Source: Lolium rigidum
Lineage: Eukaryota; Streptophyta; Magnoliopsida; Poales; Poaceae
Direction of reading: 5' to 3'
Length of the DNA: 64,000 nt
Assembly (NCBI RefSeq): GCF_022539505.1
Contig: NC_061514.1
Location: 334,101,090-334,165,089, forward strand
Part shown: one piece after another, positions 55,299 to 64,000 of the stretch
How positions within the stretch are numbered: the stretch's first letter is position 1
Layout of the letters: every line of letters starts with the position of its first letter
The notes under the pieces: generated by a model
The model's database searches: none
The model's input: only the letters and a program-made list of their open reading frames with translations
What the model was told of the DNA's origin: nothing
Made by a program: the position numbers and the translations under genes

Positions 55299-58200
55299 AG
55301 CTCTTTTTCCGGCGCCGTTGTCGGGGAGATCAAGACACGCTGCAAGGGGAGTCTCCACAATCCAATCTCTTTACTTTGTTTTTGTCTTGCTTTATTTTAT
55401 TTACTACTTTGTTTGCTGCATTATATTAAAACACAAAAAAATTAGTTGCTAGCTTTATTTTATTTACTGTCTTGCACTCTATATCAAAAACACAAAAAAA
55501 TTAGTTACTTGCATTTACTTTACTTACTTTCTGTTTATTTCATCATGTTTCCTCCTAAGTACACTCTAAAAGACATACCGGTAGGACGTGGTTCTATAAT
55601 TGGGAAAAATAATATAGAAGATTTTTTCACTCATGTTAGTACCACTGAAGATTTTGAAGATAGACACTTGGTAGAACTTGCTCCTACTTATGAAATTGTC
55701 TGTTGCTTCTTTAGTTCACATGTTGGAAACTAAATTTGTTAATCTTAGTCCTATAATCCAACACATGTTTCTCACACTTGGTGATATGGAAGAAGGGGAA
55801 AAGAAAGATTTTGTATTAGAAACCCTTCTTAAAGAATTTGGGGGAGTAGCAAGAGAAGCTAGAAAAGTCTTCACTAAATATAATATGCTAGGCTCTCATA
55901 CCAATTTTACCAAGCACTCTTGAAAAAATGGAAAAAGATAGACAAAAGTATACTAATCAAGTTAATTATGAGGGGGATATTAAAACCTCAATACCGTGCA
56001 AACTCTTAGAAATGTGCGAGGCACTAGAAAATAATTATGCTTTGCTTGTTCTCGAAAATTTGTTTGATGAGAATAGCAAGCCTAAGACTAATGAAAAGGA
56101 GCCTCTGAAACTTACATAGATAATATACAATGCATGGTTGAGAAAACTCCCAACACCCCTGGTTATGATGTTGATACCGCATCTCTTGATAACACTTGAT
56201 ATACACTTTCTGCGCCTAGCCGAAAGGCGTTAAAGAAAAGCGCTTATGGGAGACAACCCATGTTTTTACTACAGTACCTTTATTTTATATTTGAGTCTTG
56301 GAAGTTGTTTACTACTGTAGCAACCTCTCCTTATCTTAGTTTTATGCATTGTTGTGCCAAGTAAAGTCTTTGATAGTAAGGTTCATACCAGATTTGGATT
56401 ATCACGCAGCTTGCTGCATTTCTTTTCTGTCACGAATCTGGGCCTAATTCTCTGTAGGTAGCTCAGAAAAATATGCCAATTTACGTGCGTGATCCTCAGA
56501 TATGTACGCAACTTTCATTCAATTTGGACATTTTCATTTGAGCAAGTCTGGTGCCATTTTAAAATTCGTTTTTACGAACTGTTCTGTTTTGACAAATTCT
56601 GCCTTTTATTTCGCATTGCCTCTTTTGCTATGTTGGATGAATTTCTTTGATCCATTAATGTCCAGTAGCTTTATGCAATGTCCAGAAGTGTTAAGAATGA
56701 TTATGTCACCTCTGAACATGTTATTTTATTGTGCACTAACCCTCTAATGAGTTGTTTCGAGTTTGGTGTGGAGGAAGTTTTCAAGGATCAAGAGAGGGAA
56801 ATGATGCAATATGATCAAGGAGAGTGAAAGCTCTAAGCTTGGGGATGCCCCCGTGGTTCACCCCTGCATATTTTAAGAAGACTCAAGCGTTTAAGCTTGG
56901 GGATGCCCAAGGCATCCCCTTCTTCATCGACAACATTATCGGGTTCCTCCCCCGAAACTATATTTTTATTCAGCCACATCTTATGTACTTTGCTTGGAGC
57001 GTCGGTTTGTTTTCGTTTTTGTTTTTGTTTGAATAAAATGGATCCTAGCATTCATTGTGTGGGAGAGAGACACGCTCCGCTCGTTGCATATGGACAAATA
57101 TGTCCTTAGGCTTTACTCATAGTATTCATGGCGAAGGTTGAATCTTCTTCGTTAAAATGTTATATGGTTGGAATCGGGAAATGCTACATGTAGTAATTCT
57201 AAAATGTCTTGGATAATGTGATACTTGGCAATTGTTGTGCTCATGTTTAAGCTCTTGCATCATATACTTTGCACCCATTAATGAAGAAATACATAGAGCT
57301 TGCTAAAATTTGGTTTGCATATTTGGTCTCTCTAAAGTCTAGATAATTTCTAGTATTGAGTTTTGAACAACAAGGAAGACGGTGTAGATTCTTATAATGT
57401 TTACAATATGTCTTTTATGTGAGTTTTGCTGCACCGTTCATCCTTGTGTTTGTTTCAAATAACCTTGCTAGCCTAAACCTTGTATCGAGAGGGAATACTT
57501 CTCATGCATCCAAAATCCTTGAGCCAACCACTATGCCATTTGTGTCCACCATACCTACCTACTACATGGTATTTCTCCGCCATTCCAAATTAAATTGCTT
57601 GAGTGCTACCTTTAAATTTCCATCATTCGCCTTTACAATATATAGCTCATGGGACAAAATAGCCTAAAAACTATTGTGGTATTGTATATGTACTTATGCA
57701 CTTTATCTCTTATTAAGTTGCTTGTTGTGCGATAACCATGTTTCCTGGGGACGCCATCAACTCTTTGTTGAATATCATGTGAGTTGCTATGCATGTCCGT
57801 CTTGTCTGAAGTAAGAGAGATCTACCACTTTAATGGTTAGAGCATGCATATTGTTAGAGAAGAACATTGGGCCGCTAACTAAAGCCATGAATCATGGTGG
57901 AAGTTTCAGCTTTGGACATATATCCTCAATCTCATATGAGAACACTAATTGTTGCCACATGCTTATGCATTAAAGAGGAGTCCATTATCCGTTGTCCATG
58001 TTGTCCCTGTATGGATGTCTAAGTTGAGAATAATCAAAAGCGAGAAATCGAAAATGCGAGCTTTCTCCTTAGACCTTTGTACAAGCGTGCATGGAGGTAC
58101 CCCTTTGTGACACTTGGTTAAAACATGTGTATTGCGATGATCCGGTAGTCCAAGCTAATTAGGACAAGGTGCGGGCACTATTAGTATACTATGCATGAGG

Positions 58201-58789
58201 CTTGCAACTTGTAAGATATAATTTACATAACTCATATGCTTTATTACTAGCGTTGACAAAATTGTTTCATGTTTTCAAAATAAAAGCTCTAGCACAAATA
58301 TAGCAATCGATGCTTTCCTCTTTGAAGGACCTTTCTTTTACTTTTATGTTGAGTCAGTTCACCTATCTCTCTCCACCTCAAGAAGCAAACACTTGTGTGA
58401 ACTGTGCATTGATTCCTACATACTTGCATATTGCACTTGTTATATTACCTTACATTGACACTATCCATGAGATATACATGTTATAAGTTGAAAGCAACCG
58501 CTGAAACTTAATCTTCCTTTGTGTTGCTTCAATACCTTTACTTTGATTTATTGCTTTATGAGTTAACTCTTATGCAAGACTTATTGATGCTTGTCTTGAA
58601 GTACTATTCATGAAAAGACTTTGCTTTATGATTCATTTGTTTACTCATGTCATTACCATTGTTTTGATCGCTGCATTCATTACATATGCTTACAATAGTA
58701 TGATCAAGGTTATGATGGCATGTCACTCCAGAAATTATCTTTGTTATCGTTTACTCGCTCGGGACGAGCAGAACTAAGCTTGGGGATGC
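55299..58789 (+). mobile_element. Interior of a non-autonomous Sabrina-like Gypsy element
   Basis: 3.5 kb between LTR2 and LTR3 with primer site at 55310 and polypurine-type AAGCTTGGGGATGC directly before LTR3. There is no gag or pol. The only protein-like sequence is at 55546-56119. The remaining 56120-58789 has only short ORFs; a duplicated phrase AAGCTTGGGGATGCCC occurs at 56836 and 56893, besides the one at the LTR3 border. Confidence 0.75.
55546..56119 (+). pseudogene. Short ORF of the non-autonomous element, frameshifted
   Basis: Three consecutive frames give one protein-like run: MFPPKYTLKDIPVGRGSIIG ... EDFEDRHLVELAPTY; then LETKFVNLSPIIQHMFLTLG and KDFVLETLLKEFGGVAREAR; then, after a stop at 55920, KLLEMCEALENNYALLVLEN. 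It differs from the gag at 63253. A role as an accessory or packaging protein is only a guess. Confidence 0.5.
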
Positions 58790-60386
58790 TGATACGTCTC
58801 CGACGTATCGATAATTTCTTATATTCCATGCTACATTATTGATGATATCTACATGTTTTATACACATTATATGTCGTATTTATGCATTTTCCGGCACTAA
58901 CCTATTAACGAGATGCCAAAGAGCCAGTTGTTGTTTTCTGCTGTTTTTGGTTTCAGAAATCCTAGTAAGGAAATATTCTCTGAATTGGACGAAATCAATG
59001 CCCAGGGTCCTATTTTTGCACGAAGCTTCCAGAAGACCGAGGGGGAAAGAAAGTGGGGCCACGAGGCGCCGACACAATAGGGCGGCGCGGCCCAAGCCCT
59101 GGCCGCGCTGGCCTAGCGTGTGGGGCCCTCGTGTGGCCCCCGCGTTGCCCTTCCGCCTACTTAAAGCCTCCGTCGCGAAACCCTCTGTACCGAGAGCCAC
59201 GATACGGAAAACCCATCGAGACGCCGCCGCCGCCAATCCCATCTCGGGGGATTCTGGAGATCACCTCCGGCACCCTGCCGGAGAGGGGAATCATCTCCCG
59301 AGGACTCTTCATCGCCATGATCGCCTCCGGAGTGATGAGTGAGTAGTTCACCCCTGGACTATGGGTCCATAGCAGTAGCTAGATGGTCGTCTTCTCCTCA
59401 TGTGCTTCATTGTTGGATCTTGTGAGCTGCCTAACATGATCAAGATCATCTATCCGTAATACTATATGTTGTGTTTGTCGGGATCCGATGGATAGAGAAT
59501 ACTATGTTATGTTGATTATCAATCTATTACCTATGTGTTGTTTATGATCTTGCATGCTCTCCGTTATTAGTAGAGGCTCGGCCAAGTTTTTGCTCTTAAC
59601 TCCAAGAGGGAGTATTTATGCTCGATAGTGGGTTCATGCCTCCATTAAATCTGGGACAATGACGGAAAGTTCTAAAGTTGTGGATGTGCTCGTTGCCACT
59701 AGGGATAAAACATTGATGCTATGTCTAAGGATGTAGTTATTGATTACATTACGCACCATACTTAATGCAATTGTCCGTTGTCCGCAACTTAATACCGGAA
59801 GGGGTTCGGATGATAACTCCGAAGGTGGACTTTTTAGGCATAGATGCATGCCGGATAGCGGTCTATGTACTTTGTCGTAATGCCCAATTAAATCTCACTA
59901 TATTTATCATATCATGTATGTGCATTGTTATGCCCTCTCTATTTGTCAATTGCCCGACCGTAATTTGTTCACCCAACATGCTATTTATCTTATGGGAGAG
60001 ACACCTCTAGTGAACTGTGGACCCCGGTCCTATTCTTTACATCGCATACAATCTATCGCAATTGTTCTTTACTCGTTTTCTCGCAAACAATCATCTTCCA
60101 CACAATACGGTTAATCCTTTGTTACAAGCAAGCCGGTGAGATTGACAACCTCACTGTTTCGTTGGGGCAAAGTACTTTGGTTGTGTTGTGCAGGTTCCAC
60201 GTTGGCGCCGGAATCCCTGGTGTTGCGCCGCATTACATTCCGCCACCATCAACCTTCAACGTGCTTCTTGGCTCGATCCTCCTGGTTCGATAAACCTTGG
60301 TTTCTTTCTGAGGGAAAACTTGCTACTGTCTGCATCACACCTTCCTCTTGGGGTTCCCAATGGACGTGTGTCAACTGCACGCATCA
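58790..60386 (+). repeat. Sabrina-like LTR 3 (3' LTR of the non-autonomous element)
   Basis: 1597 bp, TGATACGTCTCC...ACGCATCA, close to LTR2 over its full length. The 5 bp on its right (CACCC) do not match the 5 bp left of LTR1 (CCCAT) or LTR2, so no target duplication is preserved. Confidence 0.88.
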
Positions 60387-61343
60387 CACCCTCCTTCAAT
60401 CTCAACTCTGTTATTTAACATCTAACAAGTTGAGATTGCGCCTACAGCCTTGAAACAAAGGCAAGGACAGTGGCTTTGTGAAGATGTCAATAAGTTGATC
60501 TTTAGAGGAGATAAACCTGATCTGAAGAAGCTTCCGTGCAACACGTTCCCTCACAAAATGATAGTCAACTTCGATGTGCTTGGTCCGGGCATGGAACACA
60601 GGATTAGATGACATATATGTTGCCCCAATGTTGTCACACCAAAGAACAGGAGGCCGAGCTTGCGGAATGCGCAACTCTCGTAACAAATACTGCACCCAGA
60701 TAAGTTCAGCAGTGACATTGGCCACGGCTTTATACTCAGCTTCAGTACTACTCCGAGACACTGTAGCTTGCTTGCGAGCACTCCAGACGATCAAATTAGG
60801 ACCAAAGAATACTGCATATCTCCCCGTAGATCGCCTATCATCAGGACTACCAGCCCATTTCGCATCAGAGAACGCAGACAACAAGGTTGAAGGAGCAGAA
60901 CGAAGATGAAGTCCATAAGACGGCATATGACGAATATAGCGCATAATGCGCTTCACAGCAGCCCAATGAGGATCTCTGGGTGAGTGCAAATACTGGCATA
61001 CGCGGTTAACCACATAAGAGATATCGGGCCTGGTAATGGTGAGATACTAAAGGCCTCCAACAACACTGCGATACTCTGTCGCATCCTCAGAAGACAGTAG
61101 CGCACCATCTGCAGCTGTAAGCACATCGGAGGTGGACATAGAAGTCATAGCAGCCTTACACTCAAGCATGCCAACTCGATGAAGCAAGTCCTGAGAGTAC
61201 TTCTTCTGAGTGAGAGACAGTCCACTATCATCATGCGTCACCTCAAGACCAAGGAAATAGTGCAGTTTCCCCAAGTCTTTCACAGCAAACGTAGCCCCAA
61301 GCGAAGCAACCAGACGATCAGTGGCAGTAGCAGAGGAGCTGAC
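60387..61343 (-). pseudogene. Copia-type RT/RNase H fragment
   Basis: Minus strand, cut by LTR4 on its upstream side. The RT end has KDLGKLHYFLGLEVTHD and LTQKKYSQDLLHRVGM; after one in-frame TAG (near 61047) the RNase H follows: [67 protein letters not shown] and LIDIFTKPL. It stops at 60411-60413, and a purine-rich GAAGGAGGGTG then meets the end of LTR3, just where a Copia 3' LTR should begin. Confidence 0.9.
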
Positions 61344-62938
61344 TGATACGTCCCAAACGTATCTATAATTTTTTATGTTCCATGCTACTTTTATGATGAT
61401 ACTCACATGTTTTATACACATTATATGTCATTATTATGCATTTTCCGGCACTAACCTATTGACGAGATGCCGAAGAGCCGCTTGTCGTTTTCTGCTGTTT
61501 TTGGTTTCAGAAATCCTAGTAAGGAAATATTCTCGGAATTGGACGAAATCAACGCCCATGGTCCTATTTTTCCACGAAGCTTCCAGAAGACCGAAGAGGA
61601 TACGAAGTGGGGCCACGAGGTGGCCACACAACAGGGCGGCGCGGCCCAAGCCCTGGCCGCGCCGGCCTACTGTGTGGGCCCCTCGTGACGCCCCTTGACC
61701 TGCCCTTCCGCCTACTTAAAGCCTTCATCGCGAAAACCCCAGTACCGAGAGCCACGATACGGAAAACCTTCCGCAGACGCCGCCGCCAATCCCATCTCGG
61801 GGGATTCAGGAGATCGCTCTCCGGCACCCTGCCGGAGAGGGGAATCATCTCCCGGAGGTCTCTTCATCGCCATGATCGCCTCCGGATCGATGTGTGAGTA
61901 GTCCACCCCTGGACTATGGGTCCATAGCAGTAGCTAGATGGTTGTATTCTCCTCATTGTGCTATCATGTTAGATCTTGTGAGCTGCCTATCATGATCAAG
62001 ATCATCTATTTGTAATGCTACATGTTGTGTTTGTTGGGATCCGATGAATATTGAATACTATGTCAAGTTGATTATCAATCTATCATATATGTTATTTATG
62101 TTCTTGCATGCTCTCCGTTGCTAGTAGAGGCTCGGCGAAGTTGATACTTGTGACTCCAAGAGGGAGTATTTATGCTCGATAGTGGGTTCATGCCTCCATT
62201 AAATCTGGGACAATGACAGAAAGTTCTAAGGTTGTGGATGTGATGTTGCCACTAGGGATAAAACATCGATGCTTTGTCTAAGGATATTTGTGTTGATTAC
62301 ATTACGCACCATACTTAATGAAATTGTCTGTTGTTTACAACTTAATACTGGAGGGGGTTCGGATGATAACCTGAAGGTGGACTTTTTAGGCATAGATGCA
62401 TGTCTGGATAGCGGTCTATGTACTTTGTCGTAATGCCCCGATTAAATCTCATAGTACTCATCATGATATATGTATGTGCATTGTTATGCCTTCTTATTTG
62501 TCAATTGCCCAACTCGTAATTTGTTCACCCAACATCTCGTTTATCTTATGGGAGAGACACCACTAGTGAACTGTGGACCCCGGTCCTATTCTTTACATCC
62601 GAAATACAATCTACTGCAATTGTTCTTTACTGTTCTTCGCAAACAACCATCATCATCCACACTATACATCTAATCCTTTGTTTTCAGCAAGCCGGTGAGA
62701 TTGACAACCTCACTGTTACGTTGGGGCAAAGTACTTTGGTTGTGTTGTGCAGGTTCCACGTTGGCGCCGGAATCCCTGGTGTTGCGCCGCACTACACTCC
62801 GCCGCCATCAACCTTCAACGTGCTTGTTGGCTCCTACTGGTTCGATAACCTTGGTTTCTTACAGAGGGAAAACTTTCTGCTGTGCGCATCACACCTTCCT
62901 CTTGGGGTTCCCAACGGACGTGTCATCTACGCGCATCA
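61344..62938 (+). repeat. Sabrina-like LTR 4 (5' LTR of an element running off the window)
   Basis: 1595 bp, TGATACGTCCCAAACGTATC...GCGCATCA. It inserted into the Copia fragment; the left flank is CTGAC (61339-61343), and the other end lies outside the window. Confidence 0.88.
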
Positions 62939-62949
62939 AGACTGTTTTC

Positions 62950-62967
62950 TGGCGCCGTTGCCGGGGA
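62950..62967 (+). promoter_or_regulatory. Primer binding site, tRNA-Asp type
   Basis: TGGCGCCGTTGCCGGGGA, 11 bp after LTR4, which fits the 3' end of plant tRNA-Asp as used by Athila-group elements. Confidence 0.85.
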
Positions 62968-63252
62968 GATCAAGACACGCTGCAAGGGGAGTCTCCACTT
63001 CCAGTCTCTTTACTTTGTTTTTGTCTTGCTTTATTTTATTTACTACTTTGTTTGCTGCACTTAATCAAAAACACAAAAAATTAGTTGCTAGTTTTACTTT
63101 ATTTACTGTCTTGTTCTCTATATCGAAAACACAAAAAAATTAGTTACTTGCATTTACTTTATTTAGTTTGCTTTATTTACTATTGCTAAAATGGGTACTC
63201 CTGAAAATACTAAGTTGTGTGACTTCACTAGCACGAATAATAATGATTTCTT

Positions 63253-64000
63253 ATGCACACCTATTGCTCCACCTCGCTACTACAGCAGAATTCTTTGAAA
63301 TTAAACCTCGCTTTACTCGAATCTTGTTATGAGAGAGCAATTTTCTCAGGTGTTAGTTCTGATGATGTTGCTGCCCATCTTAATAATTTTGTTGAACTTT
63401 GTGAAATGCAAAAGTATAAGGATGTAGATGGTGACATTATAAAATTGAAATTGTTTCATTTCTCCTTAAGAGGAAGAGCTAAAGATTGGTTGCTATCTCT
63501 GCCTAGAAATAGTATTGATTCTTGGACTAAATGCAAGGATGTTTTTATTGGTAGATATTATCCTCCCGCTAAAATTATATCTTTGAGAAGTAGCATAATG
63601 AATTTCAAGCAATTAGATAATGAACATGTTGCTCAAGCATGGGAGAGAATGAAATCTTTGGTAAAGAATTGCCCAACCCATGGACTAACTACTTGGATGA
63701 TCATCCAAACTTTTTATGCAGGATTGAATTTTTCTGCGCGAAACCTATTGGATTCAGCTGCTGGAGGTACCTTTATGTCCATCACTTTGGGGGCGGCAAC
63801 AAAGCTTCTTGATGATATGATGATAAATTACTCTGAATGGCACACGGAAAGGGCTCCACAAGGTAAGAAGGTAAATTCCGTTGAAGAAACCTCTTCCTTG
63901 AGTGATAAGATTGATGCTATTATGTCTATGCTTGTGAATGGTAGATCTAATGTTGATACTAATAATGTTCCTTTAGCTTCATTGGTTTCCCAAGAAGAAC
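63253..64000 (+). CDS. gag of an Athila/Sabrina-like Gypsy element, partial
   Basis: Open from ATG 63253 to the window edge (about 249 codons). Capsid features: FSGVSSDDVAAHLNNFVELC, KLFHFSLRGRAKDWLLSLPR, SWTKCKDVFIGRYYPPAK, FKQLDNEHVAQAWERMKSLV, HGLTTWMIIQTFYAGLN and NLLDSAAGGTFMS. This is a plant Gypsy gag (Retrotrans_gag) of the Athila type. A short frame from ATG 63191 (MGTPENTKLC...) in another frame probably is the true N-terminus, so one frameshift lies near 63250-63290. The rest of gag-pol is outside the window. Confidence 0.85.
   Translation, partial: MHTYCSTSLLQQNSLKLNLALLESCYERAIFSGVSSDDVAAHLNNFVELCEMQKYKDVDGDIIKLKLFHFSLRGRAKDWLLSLPRNSIDSWTKCKDVFIGRYYPPAKIISLRSSIMNFKQLDNEHVAQAWERMKSLVKNCPTHGLTTWMIIQTFYAGLNFSARNLLDSAAGGTFMSITLGAATKLLDDMMINYSEWHTERAPQGKKVNSVEETSSLSDKIDAIMSMLVNGRSNVDTNNVPLASLVSQEE

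Noticed and set aside
53560..58700. A longer Gypsy pol hidden in the 56120-58634 interior
   Set aside because: No RT, RNase H or integrase motif appears in any frame; only short ORFs are seen.
1..64000. CRISPR arrays, rRNA or tRNA genes, bacterial operons
   Set aside because: No regularly spaced short repeats, tRNA cloverleaf boxes or rRNA sequence were seen; all tandem repeats are explained by transposons.

Overview
This looks like nuclear DNA from a large-genome pooid grass, most likely Triticeae or a near relative. The evidence is dense nested LTR retrotransposons with grass-type gag/pol, LTRs that I recognise from memory as resembling the Triticeae Sabrina group, Stowaway MITEs, several PIF/Harbinger-like elements with GAGCATCTCC/GGGCATCTCC ends, Helitrons with ...CTAG ends, and an intron-rich plant HAD-type hydrolase gene. 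No bacterial, organellar, rRNA, tRNA or CRISPR features were seen.

Layout. Positions 1-35461 are one copy (unit A) of a roughly 3.5 kb segment whose second copy (unit B) lies at 42707-46275. Unit A has been blown up about tenfold by four insertions that B lacks, so B is a natural empty-site reference. The insertions are: (i) a 1525 bp GC-rich Mutator-like element at 2038-3562 (9 bp target duplication TTATGCATT); (ii) a 28.5 kb block at 4018-32549 made of three Helitrons joined end to end without a spare base; (iii) a 457 bp Mutator-type MITE at 32939-33395 (9 bp duplication AGATGCAAC); (iv) a 1406 bp Harbinger-like element at 33663-35068 (TTA duplication). Helitron 1 itself contains a 12.9 kb Tat-lineage Ty3/Gypsy element on the minus strand (4593-17449, duplication CTCGT) and a 1.8 kb Harbinger-like element (17871-19636). 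The Tat element carries gag, protease, RT, two RNase H domains and integrase, plus an antisense multi-exon gene of the 'putative gypsy-type transposon' (PF04195) kind. Helitron 3 contains a nearly perfect 4.3 kb tandem duplication whose breakpoint sits on the Helitron 5' terminus.

Directly right of unit A is the only likely host gene: exons 2 onward of an HDHD3-like HAD hydrolase (35734-37877, plus strand). Its exon 1, which should carry the nucleophile aspartate, is not in the window; unit A abuts intron 1. An LTR-like block with a Mutator-type MITE (38493 to about 41.7 kb) and a poor Harbinger-like relic follow, then unit B.

From 46276 to 50640 there is mostly non-coding DNA with small gene fragments and a Stowaway MITE. 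A decayed Harbinger transposase (50650-52085) is cut by a cluster of Sabrina-like LTRs: LTR1 (52086-53519, divergent), LTR2 (53705-55298), LTR3 (58790-60386) and LTR4 (61344-62938). LTR2-LTR3 bound a 3.5 kb non-autonomous interior; LTR4 begins an element with gag that runs off the window. A Copia RT/RNase H fragment (minus strand) is caught between LTR3 and LTR4.

Apart from the hydrolase gene, nearly everything is mobile DNA. The genes do not form a pathway; their relations are those of nesting, capture and parasitism.
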